A stretch of 64,000 bases of DNA from the NCBI GenBank assembly GCA_963665735.1, contig OY762444.1:1674001-1738000 (forward strand). Reading direction: 5' to 3'. The notes under the pieces were generated by a model that was given only the letters and a program-made list of their open reading frames with translations, was not told the DNA's origin and searched no databases. Of the stretch, positions 33,448-42,366 are shown piece by piece. The number at the start of each line of letters is the position of its first letter. Position 1 is the first letter of the stretch. This stretch comes from CATOSK01 sp963665735 (GTDB lineage: Bacteria > Chloroflexota > Dehalococcoidia > Lucifugimonadales > UBA3495). The position numbers and the translations under genes were made by a program.

Positions 33448-34251
33448 GTGAAAATAGCGTTTATCGGCGGCGGCACTATGGCCGAGGCCATCATCGGCGG
33501 CATCCTCTCCGCCCACGTCGCCGCCCCCGGCGACATCAGCGTCGGCGAACCCATCGGCGACCGCCGCCGCTACTTGACCGACAATTACGGCCTCCAGGCC
33601 CACGGCGACAACCTGGAGGCCTCCCACGCCGCCGACCTGGTAATCCTGGCCGTCAAGCCCCAGGACTTGCCCCACGTCTCCCAGGGACTGCGGGGCCAAT
33701 TGACCCAAGCCCAGACCGCCGTTTCCATCATCGCCGGTGCCAAGATGTCCACCCTGGCCGATAGTCTGGGCCACGCCCCAGTCATCCGCGTCATGCCCAA
33801 CACTCCCGCCCAGATTGGCCAGGGCATGAGCCTTTGGACTGCCTCCGATGAAGTCGCCGCCCCCGCCCGGGAAATGACCCAGTCCATCCTCGGCACCGTC
33901 GGCCAGGAAATCTACGTCGCCGATGAAAAATACCTGGACATGGCTACCGCCCTCAGCGCCAGCGGCCCGGCCTACGTCTTTATGATTATCGAGGCCCTCA
34001 TTGACGCCGGCGTTTACGTCGGCCTCCCCCGCGATATGTCCCGCGCCCTGGCCTTGCAGATGGTTTACGGCAGCACCCGCCTGGTCATGGAAACCGGCAA
34101 ACACCCCGGCGAGTTGAAAGATATGGTGGTCTCCCCCGGCGGCACCACCGCCGAAGGGTTGCAAGCCTTGGAGCAGGCCGGCGTCCCCGGCGCGCTGGTG
34201 GCCGCCGTCAACGCCGCTTACCTCAAATCCGTCCGGTTAGGTCAGACCTAG
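33448..34251 (+). CDS. proC: Pyrroline-5-carboxylate reductase
   Basis: A 267-residue NAD(P)H-dependent enzyme that makes proline from pyrroline-5-carboxylate. It has the Rossmann motif IAFIGGGTMAEAI, VILAVKPQDL, VIRVMPNTPAQIGQG, and the signature region SGPAYVFMIIEALIDAGVYV. HPGELKDMVVSPGGTTAEGL is in the C-terminal helical domain. I chose the GTG at 33448, preceded by AGGTGG; upstream residues add nothing to the fold. It is followed 10 bases later by yggT, as in many bacteria. Confidence 0.92.
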   Translation: MKIAFIGGGTMAEAIIGGILSAHVAAPGDISVGEPIGDRRRYLTDNYGLQAHGDNLEASHAADLVILAVKPQDLPHVSQGLRGQLTQAQTAVSIIAGAKMSTLADSLGHAPVIRVMPNTPAQIGQGMSLWTASDEVAAPAREMTQSILGTVGQEIYVADEKYLDMATALSASGPAYVFMIIEALIDAGVYVGLPRDMSRALALQMVYGSTRLVMETGKHPGELKDMVVSPGGTTAEGLQALEQAGVPGALVAAVNAAYLKSVRLGQT

Positions 34252-34261
34252 CGAGGCCCGA

Positions 34262-34540
34262 TTGACTAACCTACCGCTGCTGCTGGTCGAATGGACCTTC
34301 AACTTAATCTTCATCGCCATCTTGGGACGGATTATCCTTTCCTTCGTCATACCCCTGTTCCGCGAACGGCCTAACCAGACCCTGATTAACATTTACGAAG
34401 TGTTGGCCCAGGTCACCGAACCCATCCTTGGCCCCATCCGCCGGGTATTGCCCACCTTCGGCGGCTTCGACTTCAGCCCCCTGGTTGCCATAATCCTGCT
34501 CCAACTGATTCTGGCGTTGCTGCGCATGGCCCTAACCTGA
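34262..34540 (+). CDS. YggT family membrane protein
   Basis: A 92-residue protein with two membrane spans (about residues 6-30 and 70-90) around a loop with YEVLAQVTEPILGPIRRVLP. This is the YggT/Ycf19 family, found next to proC and cell-division genes and linked to ion stress or division-site and septum functions in some bacteria. TTG start at 34262, 10 bases after proC, so it is co-transcribed. Confidence 0.8.
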   Translation: MTNLPLLLVEWTFNLIFIAILGRIILSFVIPLFRERPNQTLINIYEVLAQVTEPILGPIRRVLPTFGGFDFSPLVAIILLQLILALLRMALT

Positions 34541-34705
34541 CTCCGCCCTTGGCCGTTCCCACGGGGGTGAAAGAATCCCGCCCGCCCTTTCATCGAAAAG
34601 TCATTCCCGCGAAAGCGGGAATCCAATCCCCTCCCCCTACGAGGGGGAGGGTTAGGGAGGGGGTGAAATCCCCAACCATAACCTCATAATTGGCCCGAGA
34701 ACCCC
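34541..34705. repeat. Short spacer with two repeats
   Basis: A dRS3-like palindrome ATTCCCGCGAAAGCGGGAAT lies at 34600-34624. It is followed directly by a CCTCCCCCTACGAGGGGGAGG hairpin with G-rich tail at 34626-34667 (its longest run shown here is split by the loop). No gene. Confidence 0.6.
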
Positions 34706-35350
34706 ATGCCATCAGACCCGGAAATCCCACCCCCAACCGCCGAGTCCCTTTCCCGGGACCTGGCAATTCTCCGCCGGGTCATCGCCGGCCAGCGGAAAGA
34801 GCGGGGCGACTGCAACAACACCGGCCCCTTCCTGCTCATGCTTGGCGGACTCCCCGGAACCGGCAAATCCCACTTCTCCCGCCAGCTTTGTCGGCGCATC
34901 CCCTTCCTCGTCGTCGGCAGCGACCGGATGCGGAAAGCCCTGGTGCGACGCCCCGAATACACCCGCGAAGAGCATATCCGGGTCTTTGCCGCCTGCCACA
35001 ACCTGCTGGCCGAACTGCTGGCCGGCGGCAGCCGGGTAATCTTCGACGCCACCAACCTGACCGACGGCTTTCGCCAGCGCGCCTACGACATCGCTGAAGA
35101 AAGCCGCGCCCCCTGGCTGATTGTCTGGTGCACTGCCCCAGAAAAGGTAATCCGCCGGCGCCTGCAAGCCAGGCAAGCCGGCCGCAACTCCGCCAACTAC
35201 TCCGACGCTGATTGGGAAATATACTGCCGGCTTCTCCCCGGAACCGAACCCGTCCGTCGCCCCCATCTAAGGGTTGACTCCTCAAAAGACATAACCCCCC
35301 AACTGGACGCCGTGGAACAAGCCGTTAAAACCGCCGCCACCCATGAGTGA
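34706..35350 (+). CDS. P-loop kinase (zeta-toxin/AAA_33-like)
   Basis: A 214-residue protein with a Walker A GGLPGTGKSHFSR near residue 48. A nucleoside-kinase-like arrangement follows: FLVVGSDRMRKALV, RVIFDATNLTDGFRQRAYDI near residue 112 and a lid with RRRLQARQAG. This set fits the AAA_33/gluconate-kinase-like family that phosphorylates small molecules, RNA ends or sugars. No partner gene points to the substrate. ATG at 34706 lacks a clear Shine-Dalgarno. Confidence 0.7.
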   Translation: MPSDPEIPPPTAESLSRDLAILRRVIAGQRKERGDCNNTGPFLLMLGGLPGTGKSHFSRQLCRRIPFLVVGSDRMRKALVRRPEYTREEHIRVFAACHNLLAELLAGGSRVIFDATNLTDGFRQRAYDIAEESRAPWLIVWCTAPEKVIRRRLQARQAGRNSANYSDADWEIYCRLLPGTEPVRRPHLRVDSSKDITPQLDAVEQAVKTAATHE

Positions 35351-35501
35351 ACCTTCCCAATGAAATCACCCCCTCCCCCTGAGTTGGGGGAGGGCTGGGA
35401 CAGGGTGCTCCCCTTGGTGGGGCAGGCTTTTAGCCTGACCGTACCCCCGCCGCAGGGCGAAAAATTATTCCCACCCCCGTTTTTCAACATCCAACCGCCT
35501 A
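35351..35501. repeat. Short spacer with a repeat hairpin
   Basis: A CCCCCTGAGTTGGGGG hairpin with G-rich tail at 35370-35405, followed by a GGTGGGGCAGGCTTTTAGCC segment. No gene is seen before the tig promoter. Confidence 0.55.
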
Positions 35502-35510
35502 TGCTATAAT
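35502..35510 (+). promoter_or_regulatory. Extended -10 promoter of tig
   Basis: TGCTATAAT, a perfect extended -10, with a weak TTTCAA/TTCAAC at 35482-35488. It lies about 70 bases before the tig start codon and probably drives tig-clpP-clpP. Confidence 0.7.
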
Positions 35511-35579
35511 TTCCCTTGCCCCGTCAGGGCATTTATCCGTCCCGCCCAGGGGTCTCTCAATTTCAGGGGGGTTTAGCCC

Positions 35580-37028
35580 GTGAAGGTCACTAGGGAATCG
35601 GTTTCTACTACGGAAGTCACCCTCAATATCGAAATGGACGCCGCCGACGAAGACCCGTTCATTGACCGCTCCTATCGTCGCTCCGTGGGCCGCTTGCAGA
35701 TACCCGGATTCCGCAAGGGGAAGGCTCCCCGTTCGATCGTCGAGTCCTACATCGGGCGCACCGCCCTGCTCCAGGAAGCCCTGGAATTTATGATTCCCGA
35801 AACCCTCGACCGGGTGCTCAGGGACGAAGACATCCAGGCTTTCGTCGAACCCCAGATTGAGCTTACCGAAATCGAACCCGTTTCCTTCACCGCCGTCGTC
35901 CCCTTGGAACCCGTGGTTGACTTGGGCGATTACCAGAACCTCCGCATTGAACGCGCCCCGGTGGAAGTCACCGACGAACAGGTCTCCGAATTTGTCGAAC
36001 AGTTGCGCCCCCAGTACGCCCCCTGGGAAACGGCGGAACACCCCATCCAGTACGGCGACCTCCTCAACCTCAACGTCCGCGGCGAAATTGACGGCGAAGA
36101 AGTGGTCAACGATGAGGGCGTGGACTACCTCCTCCAGTCCGAAAACGTCCTCCCCTTCCCCGGATTTGCTCCCTACTTGGAAGGTCTGAACGAGTCCGAT
36201 TCCACCGAATTTACTCTCGACATTCCCGAAGATTACCCCCGGCCCCAATTCGCCGGCAAAGCCTGTCAATTCCAAGTGGAAGTCCTTTCCGTCAAGACCA
36301 AGAACCTCCCCGAATTGGACGACGAATTTGCCAAGGGCGTCGGCGAAGGCTACGAAACCGTCGAAGACCTGAACAACCACATCCGCGAACTAATCACCCA
36401 GGACGCCGAAAACACCGCCCTCCGCGAACTCGAGAACCAAAGCCTGGAACAACTGGTTGAAATGGCCTCCATCCAGGTTTCCGACACCCTGTTCACTCGG
36501 GAACTGGAAATGATTCAGCGCGAGCATGAGCAGGCCATCCAGCGCCAGCGTTGGGACATGGACACCTACCTCCGCATGATGGGCAAGACTGAGCAGGAGT
36601 ACCTGGAAGAACTCCGCCCCATGGCCAACGACCGCCTCGCCCGTTTCCTGGTTATGCGCAAGCTCTCCCAGGAAGAGGCCATCGAAGTCACCGACGAGGA
36701 AGTCCAGCAGGAAATTGACCAGACCCTCGAATCCATGACCGACATCACCCCCCAGATGCGCCGCACCATGACCTCCGAAGTCGCCCGTGACCGTGTCCGC
36801 ACCTCCATGCTCAACCGCAAAATAATTGAGCGTCTGCTGGAAATCGTTCAGGGCAACGGCGACTCCTCTGAATCCTCAGCCGAAGAACCCGCCGCCGAAT
36901 CCGATGCAACGGGGTCCGTAGAACCCGCCTTGGAATCCGACACGGCGGTAGCCGAAGAATCCGACGAAACCACGGACGCCTCAGAACCCGCCGCCGAACC
37001 TGAAAACGAAACGGAAAACCCGGCCTAG
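35580..37028 (+). CDS. tig: Trigger factor
   Basis: A 482-residue ribosome-bound chaperone and prolyl isomerase. The ribosome-binding signature is GFRKGKAPRSIVE near residue 43, inside the N-terminal domain. The PPIase-like domain spans about 150-245 (GDLLNLNVRGEIDGEE, FPGFAPYLEGLNESDSTEF). The long C-terminal helical arms follow. The last 55 residues are a low-complexity Glu/Ser/Ala tail (SSAEEPAAESDATGSVEPAL and on) not found in typical trigger factors. GTG start at 35580 after AGGGGGG. clpP follows 32 bases later. Confidence 0.93.
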   Translation: MKVTRESVSTTEVTLNIEMDAADEDPFIDRSYRRSVGRLQIPGFRKGKAPRSIVESYIGRTALLQEALEFMIPETLDRVLRDEDIQAFVEPQIELTEIEPVSFTAVVPLEPVVDLGDYQNLRIERAPVEVTDEQVSEFVEQLRPQYAPWETAEHPIQYGDLLNLNVRGEIDGEEVVNDEGVDYLLQSENVLPFPGFAPYLEGLNESDSTEFTLDIPEDYPRPQFAGKACQFQVEVLSVKTKNLPELDDEFAKGVGEGYETVEDLNNHIRELITQDAENTALRELENQSLEQLVEMASIQVSDTLFTRELEMIQREHEQAIQRQRWDMDTYLRMMGKTEQEYLEELRPMANDRLARFLVMRKLSQEEAIEVTDEEVQQEIDQTLESMTDITPQMRRTMTSEVARDRVRTSMLNRKIIERLLEIVQGNGDSSESSAEEPAAESDATGSVEPALESDTAVAEESDETTDASEPAAEPENETENPA

Positions 37029-37060
37029 CCCCACACCAACCTTTTCAGGAGTCCCATCAA

Positions 37061-37708
37061 ATGATGCAAACGCCGAATTCCCGGGGGCTCGCGCTCCCAA
37101 CCGCCGTCATCCCTGAGATTATCCGACCCACCCGCGACCACGAGCGGGCTTTCAGTCCATATTCCCTCCTCCTCCAGGCCCGCATCATCTACCTGGGCAC
37201 TCCGGTGAATGACGACGTTTCCAACTCGGTGGTCTCCCAACTTCTCTACCTGGGGTGGGAAAATCCCGACGAGGACATATACCTTTACATTAACTCTCCG
37301 GGCGGTTCCGTCCTGGATGGCATGGCAATCTACGACACCATGCAGCTCATCAAGCCCGACGTGCACACGGTCTGCCTGGGCAAAGCCGCCAGCATGGGCG
37401 CCGTGTTGCTGTCCGGCGGGGCCAAAGGGAAACGCTTTTGCACCAGGAACTCCACCGTCCTCATTCACCAGGTCATGGGCGGCATCCAGGGATCCGCTTC
37501 GGATATCGAAATCACGGCGCAGGAAATCCTTCGTCTCCGGGAACGCCTGAACACAATCCTCTCCGAAAACTGCAACCAACCCCTGGAGAGAATCTCCAGG
37601 GACTCCGACCGGGACTACTGGATGGACGCCCAGGCCGCTGTGGAGTACGGCATTGTTGACCACGTTCTGGAAGAACTGCCCGACATTTTTACCCGCGCTA
37701 TTGCATAG
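37061..37708 (+). CDS. clpP: ATP-dependent Clp protease proteolytic subunit (copy 1)
   Basis: A 215-residue serine protease subunit. The catalytic Ser is in LGKAASMGAVLLSGGAKG near residue 110, the His in STVLIHQVMGG near residue 135 and the Asp in RDSDRDYWMDAQAAVEYGIV near residue 186. The N-terminal loop is long. ATG at 37061 with AGGAG upstream. It sits between tig and a second clpP. No clpX or clpA gene follows in the window, so the unfoldase partner must be elsewhere. Confidence 0.92.
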   Translation: MMQTPNSRGLALPTAVIPEIIRPTRDHERAFSPYSLLLQARIIYLGTPVNDDVSNSVVSQLLYLGWENPDEDIYLYINSPGGSVLDGMAIYDTMQLIKPDVHTVCLGKAASMGAVLLSGGAKGKRFCTRNSTVLIHQVMGGIQGSASDIEITAQEILRLRERLNTILSENCNQPLERISRDSDRDYWMDAQAAVEYGIVDHVLEELPDIFTRAIA

Positions 37709-37763
37709 GGACTTCCCGACACCCTGTTTCTGGAATCCCACTTTCCACAACTAGGAGGCCCCA

Positions 37764-38414
37764 ATGACCTTTCTTTTTGACGACCCGCCCCCGGCCCAGC
37801 CCACTAACGTCCTCCCCATGGTCATCGAGACCAGCCCCCGGGGGGAGCGGGCGTTCGACATATACTCCCTGCTTCTGCGAGAGCGGATTGTTTACCTGGG
37901 GACGCCCATCACCGACCAGGTGGCCAACGTAATTATCGCTCAGCTTCTCTACCTGGAGCGGGAGGACCCTGCCAAGGACATCAGCCTTTACATCAACAGC
38001 CCGGGCGGTTATATCGCGTCGGGCCTGGCTATCCTGGACACCATGCGCTTAATCAATTCCGATGTGTCCACCATCTGCGTCGGCACCACCGCCAGCATGG
38101 CAACCGTTCTGCTGGCCAACGGCGCCAAGGGCAAGCGCTACTGCCTGCCCAATTCCACCGTCCATATGCACCAGCCCAACGTGGGCAGCTTCCAGGGCCA
38201 GGCCGCAGACATAGAAATCCAGGCTCGGGAGATTGTCCGCCTCAAGGAAAGGTTGTCCCGCATACTCTCCGAGGCCACCGGGCAAACCCAGGAGCAAATC
38301 GCCGACGACACCGACCGGGACTTCTTCCTCACCGCCGAAGAAGCCATAAAATACGGCATCGTGGACGAAATCCTCGGTACTTCACCGGAAGAAACCGCGG
38401 CGGAAACCACCTGA
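37764..38414 (+). CDS. clpP: ATP-dependent Clp protease proteolytic subunit (copy 2)
   Basis: A 216-residue paralogue of the preceding gene. Ser is in VGTTASMATVLLANGAKG, His in STVHMHQPNVG and Asp in DDTDRDFFLTAEEAIKYGIV. It is closer than copy 1 to the common ClpP consensus (GERAFDIYSLLLRERIVYLG, YINSPGGYIASGLAI). Two ClpP types may form a mixed tetradecamer, as in actinobacteria and Listeria. ATG at 37764 after AGGAGG. Confidence 0.93.
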   Translation: MTFLFDDPPPAQPTNVLPMVIETSPRGERAFDIYSLLLRERIVYLGTPITDQVANVIIAQLLYLEREDPAKDISLYINSPGGYIASGLAILDTMRLINSDVSTICVGTTASMATVLLANGAKGKRYCLPNSTVHMHQPNVGSFQGQAADIEIQAREIVRLKERLSRILSEATGQTQEQIADDTDRDFFLTAEEAIKYGIVDEILGTSPEETAAETT

Positions 38415-38905
38415 TTCAACGCCGGCCCAACTGGCCCCGACCCCGTAGGGGCAACCCTTGTGGTTGCCCCGCAACCTAACTCAAAACGACACTTTGCTAT
38501 TGCTTCCATTACGCAAATGGAAGCATATCTCCCCCTTTGTAAAGGGGTCTGGACTTTTCAATGTGGGGGATTTCAGGACGATTGCAAAGTCGGTGGGAAC
38601 GGTGTTGGAAGGTGTTTCGATAGTCCCTTCCCCCTTGACGGGGGAAGGTTAGGATGGGGGTGAACCTCACGTCAGAAGTATGTAACCCCGTCCCGAACCA
38701 CCTCCCCATCCTTAGGAGGCGGACTTCGCAATCGTCCTGAGGGGGATTTGCCACAACAACAAAATCCCCTCCCAGTAACTGGGCAATTGTAAAGTAGGGG
38801 CGCACGGCCGTGCGCCCTACCCACCAACCGGCCTAGTCCGCCAACTCAGCCGGCCCCAACTCCCCAACCCGCAACCTCTCCCCCTTTGTAATTGGGGCCG
38901 GACTT
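38415..38905. repeat. Repeat-filled spacer between convergent genes
   Basis: No gene is seen. It holds a GTAGGGGCAACCC palindrome (38443-38470). A repeat CCCCCTTTGTAAAGGGG...GACTTTTCAATG...GGGGGATTT lies at 38531-38578, with a second copy at 38877-38922 just inside and before the next gene end. A CCCTTGACGGGGG hairpin with G-tail lies at 38627-38663, and a perfect GTAGGGGCGCACGGC palindrome at 38795-38822. Confidence 0.7.
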
Positions 38906-39688
38906 TCAATGCGGGGGATTTTCCCCCATCGCCCGGTCAATCGCATCGTCCAGGCACAACGGCGCCAACGGCGGCTCCATCCCTCCCAGCAATTGACCCC
39001 CGGCCACCGCTCGCAGCGTCTCCAACAGCAGGTACGGCTCCCGGCGGTACTCGGCAGCCCGGATTGCCTGGAAAAGCGGATGGTTCTCCCCCTGCTCCGC
39101 CCGCGCCTTATCCGCTCCTTCACCCAAAGCCGCCCACATCGGCCCGAACTCTCCCCCGGCGATGGGCACCGTGCAGTAGGACAGAACCGGCCCCCGGTCA
39201 ACTTCCTCCGTCGCCAGGTGAATCATCGCCCCCGTCCGGTCTGCCCGACTCTCAATCAACTCCCAAATCACTTCCTGCCACGTCCCAATGGGCCCATCCG
39301 GCAGCGCCGGATGCAGGTTCAGAAAGGGAAACTTCCGGCACATTTCCCCGCCCAGAATCAGCATATACCCGGCCAGAACGCAAACGTCGGACGGGTAATC
39401 CCCCAACAACTCCATAACTTCCCGGTCGTACTCATCCCGCAGCGCCGCGAAACGCCCTCCCCGTTCCCTCCGGAACCGGGCCGACGACAGCGTGACTAGC
39501 GGCAACCCGTAGCCTTCCACCAACCGGAAAAACTCATCGCTGCCTTCGTGTTCCCCGGCAGCGCGATTGCTGAAAACGAAACTTATCCGCGCCTCCAGCC
39601 GGCCCCCGGCAATTTCCTCCTGCACCAATCGCAGCAATCCCCGGGAACCCTCCCCCCGCCCCGTAGAAAACCACCCAATATCAATCAT
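38906..39688 (-). CDS. Formyltransferase (PurN-like)
   Basis: A 260-residue protein of the formyl transferase fold that uses 10-formyltetrahydrofolate. The catalytic set is visible: Asn-His in FLNLHPALPDGPIGTWQEV near residue 120, and TGAMIHLATEEVDRGPVLSY with the Asp near residue 160. It is longer at the C-terminus than PurN (about 200 residues) and its N-terminal motif is atypical. It may be glycinamide ribonucleotide formyltransferase or another formylating enzyme. No purine genes are adjacent. ATG at 39688 has only a weak ribosome site. Confidence 0.7.
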   Translation of the reverse strand: MIDIGWFSTGRGEGSRGLLRLVQEEIAGGRLEARISFVFSNRAAGEHEGSDEFFRLVEGYGLPLVTLSSARFRRERGGRFAALRDEYDREVMELLGDYPSDVCVLAGYMLILGGEMCRKFPFLNLHPALPDGPIGTWQEVIWELIESRADRTGAMIHLATEEVDRGPVLSYCTVPIAGGEFGPMWAALGEGADKARAEQGENHPLFQAIRAAEYRREPYLLLETLRAVAGGQLLGGMEPPLAPLCLDDAIDRAMGENPPH

Positions 39689-40482
39689 CCCGAAAACAAC
39701 CCCCTACTTATGCCCAGCAGGGCCTTTCCCAACTTGGATTATCATTCCGGCCTTCGCCGGAATCCAGGGGCGTGAATGACCGAAACATTGTGGATTCCCG
39801 CTTTCCCGGGAACGACGGTGTTGGGTGGCAGGGCGGTCAACGGCAACTGTGGAAAGACCCTGTACGCCCTGGGGATGTTGGAGCGCGGGGCCAGGACTTC
39901 AATTGTAGTTCTGGCCCCCGTGTCATTCTGAGCAAAGCGAAGAATCCAAAATTCTTTGGTCAAGTCAACCGCAACTTTGGAAATACCCGGTATACCCAAG
40001 GGATGTTGGAGTGGGCTCAGGACTTCGATTATAGTTCCTAGGGCGTGTCGTCAAAAACTTCCGTTGCAATTCCCGAATCCCCGCCGTCATTCCGGCGAAA
40101 GCCGGAATCCAGAAGTCCCAAGCATACAACAGCGTCCGCATGGACAAGGAATCCTGAATACTGGCGTAGGCCGGTATGACGGTGAATATGACGACACTCC
40201 TTAACCCTTCCATGTCATTCTGAGCGTAGCGAAGAATCCAAAATCCCTCAAATCCTGCCAATCCACCTCGGAACTTACCCCACCAAGTGCCTACTGATTT
40301 TCATTCCAAGTCCCAAGTATGTCATTCTGAGCAAAGCGAAGAATCTAAAATTCTTGCTATTGCCAACGTCGGGGAAGGAAAGAATTTTAGACCCTTATCT
40401 CCCTTCCAGGTAACTACAAACGACGCTGCAACATCCCCACCCTGGGCCAAAAATCATTCCCGATTAAAGAGACAACCCCCCG
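39689..40482. repeat. Large repeat cluster without genes
   Basis: Contains GTCATTCC-type palindromes at 39741-39768, 39790-39818 (reversed) and 40086-40112. The last is the first arm of a composite element ending at 40182. Three copies of GTCATTCTGAGC(A/G)NAGCGAAGAATC lie at 39922-39948, 40214-40240 and 40320-40347. An imperfect direct repeat of about 70 bases lies at 39838-39907 and 39968-40038. No ORF with convincing codon use is present. Confidence 0.75.
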
Positions 40483-40818
40483 TCACAACCTCTCAAACTC
40501 CCCATCCTCCAAATCCTCCGGGTCCGCCTCCCACTCTGGCCCGTCCTCATCCGCGGCGTACCCCCACCCCGGCCCGCCCGACTCCCGGACGCCCGAATAG
40601 TCATCTTTAAGCTGGCTAATCTTCAACTGCGCCTCATTCAGCAATTGATTGCACCGCCGCACCAAAGCCATCCCCTGCTCATACACCGCCGTCGCGTCGG
40701 CCAACGGCAACCCCCCCGTTTCCAGGGCCTCCGCCGTCTCCCCCAGCCGCCGGAACGCTTCCTCAAACGAAAGCGAATCCAACTCCCCAACGCCATCCAC
40801 CCTCTCCGGTTCAGCCAT
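40483..40818 (-). CDS. xseB: Exodeoxyribonuclease VII small subunit
   Basis: A 111-residue partner of XseA in the nuclease that degrades single-stranded DNA. The core LSFEEAFRRLGETAEALETG followed by LPLADATAVYEQGMALVRRC is the XseB helical hairpin. The C-terminus is an acidic extension (DEDGPEWEADPEDLEDGEFE) absent from most family members. ATG at 40818. A repeat-containing spacer of 213 bases separates it from xseA, which is unusual because the two genes normally touch. Confidence 0.9.
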   Translation of the reverse strand: MAEPERVDGVGELDSLSFEEAFRRLGETAEALETGGLPLADATAVYEQGMALVRRCNQLLNEAQLKISQLKDDYSGVRESGGPGWGYAADEDGPEWEADPEDLEDGEFERL

Positions 40819-41031
40819 AAATCCCCGCTTGCCAATGAACGAATAGCCAACGAAAAACCATTTCTAGCGGTAATCCCTCAACCTCTCCCCTTCGCGAAAG
40901 GGGAATTTCCCCGCAAAATGGAATCCAACCCTACAACGACCGTTCCATCCCCGACTCCCACCGTCATTCCCGCGAAAGCGGGAATCCAGACCTTTGCCCT
41001 ATCAAGGTCAAGCTCAGGACGGCGGTCAACC
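40819..41031. repeat. Repeats inserted between xseA and xseB
   Basis: Holds a TCTCCCCTTCGCGAAAGGGG hairpin near 40886-40910 and a dRS3-like ATTCCCGCGAAAGCGGGAAT palindrome at 40963-40989. Interruption of an otherwise tight operon suggests that these elements are mobile. Confidence 0.6.
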
Positions 41032-42363
41032 CTACAACAGCCGTTCCATCCCCGGCTGTGACGGTTTCCGCGCTGCCCGACCTTTCCGGCCATTCCCCCC
41101 CGACTGCCCGTTAGTGGCAGACCGACCGTTGCCCGTGGATTGCCCATTAACTCCGGTGGTTTCCCCAACCATCGGCCCCGCTGGCACCGGCCCAACCACC
41201 GCCGGAAACTCCCCGTCCGCCACCGTCACCTTCAACTCAACTCCCGGAGTCACCGAACCCGCGCTGGCAACAACTGCGCCGTCCCCGGCCCGCTCCACTA
41301 CTGCGAACCCTCGCCGCAGCGTCGCCGCCGGCTCCAACGCCCGGATGCGCTGTTCCAACCCCGCAACCTCCACCTGCGTCACGTCCCAACGGTGCGCCAG
41401 AACCTCCCCGCCCCGCCGGGCCAGGTCGTCCACCCGCCGCCGCCAGGTGTCCAAATCGGGCAGACCCCGCTCCAGCCGCGCCCTTGCCAGCGTCACCCGT
41501 TCTTGCCGGTGTTCCAACCCCCATAGCGCCAGCCCTTCCAGCCGCGCCGCCATATCCGCCAATTCCTGCCCCAGAAACACCCGGTCGGGAACCGCCAACT
41601 CCGCCGCCGCCGAGGGTGTCGGCGCCCGCACGTCCGCCACCAGGTCGGCGATGGTTACGTCCGTTTCATGTCCCACCGCGCTGACCACCGGAATCCGGCT
41701 GGCATAAATCGCCCGCGCCACCGATTCCTCGTTGAAAGGCCATATGTCTTCCAGCGAACCGCCTCCCCGCGCCACGATTATCAAGTCGGCCCGCCCGTCC
41801 CGGTTCAACCCCTCAATCGCCGCCACGATTCCGGGAGCCGCCCCGTCTCCCTGCACCTGCGTCGCCGCCAGCAGCAACTCCGCCAGCGGGTAACGCCGCC
41901 GCACCACGTTTTGGATGTCGTGGAAAACCGCCCCCGCCGGCGACGTGACCACTCCGATTATCCGGGGAAACTCCGGCAGCGGACGCTTGCGCGACGCCTC
42001 GAACAGCCCCTCTTCCCCCAGCCGCTGCTTCAGCCGCTCCAGTTCCAGGGCCAGCGCCCCCACCCCCTCCGGCATCGCCAGGTCAACCATGTAGTCAACC
42101 GAACCCCGCGGCGCGTAAAAGCTGATGCGCCCGTGGGTGGACACCGACACCCCGTTGTCCAGAAGGTTGGCCCCGGTCTGGTTGCGAAACATGACGCAGT
42201 TCAGCACCGCTTGGCCGTCTTTCAGCGTAAAATAGGAATGGCCGGCGGCGGACACCCGCAGGTTGGAGACCTCCCCCGAAACGTACAGGTCGGCCAGTAG
42301 CGGGTCCGATTCCAGCGCCTCCGCCAGGTACGTCGTTACCTGGCTGACCGTATAGACCGGCAC
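41032..42363 (-). CDS. xseA: Exodeoxyribonuclease VII large subunit
   Basis: A 443-residue catalytic subunit. The N-terminal OB fold (MPVYTVSQVTTYLAEALESD, then LYVSGEVSNLRVSAAGHSYF) is followed by the catalytic domain: RIIGVVTSPAGAVFHDIQNV, VARGGGSLEDIWPFNEE near residue 200 and SAVGHETDVTIADLVADVRA. The C-terminal coiled-coil region and a Gly/Asn/Thr-rich tail (NGQSTGNGRSATNGQSGGNG) follow. GTG start at 42363, three bases after efp, so it is translationally coupled. Confidence 0.93.
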   Translation of the reverse strand: MPVYTVSQVTTYLAEALESDPLLADLYVSGEVSNLRVSAAGHSYFTLKDGQAVLNCVMFRNQTGANLLDNGVSVSTHGRISFYAPRGSVDYMVDLAMPEGVGALALELERLKQRLGEEGLFEASRKRPLPEFPRIIGVVTSPAGAVFHDIQNVVRRRYPLAELLLAATQVQGDGAAPGIVAAIEGLNRDGRADLIIVARGGGSLEDIWPFNEESVARAIYASRIPVVSAVGHETDVTIADLVADVRAPTPSAAAELAVPDRVFLGQELADMAARLEGLALWGLEHRQERVTLARARLERGLPDLDTWRRRVDDLARRGGEVLAHRWDVTQVEVAGLEQRIRALEPAATLRRGFAVVERAGDGAVVASAGSVTPGVELKVTVADGEFPAVVGPVPAGPMVGETTGVNGQSTGNGRSATNGQSGGNGRKGRAARKPSQPGMERLL

Positions 42364-42366
42364 GGC

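Noticed and set aside
39689..40482. A CRISPR-like array suggested by repeated palindromes
   Set aside because: Repeat units are unevenly spaced, of several families and with no constant spacer length; no cas genes are in the window.
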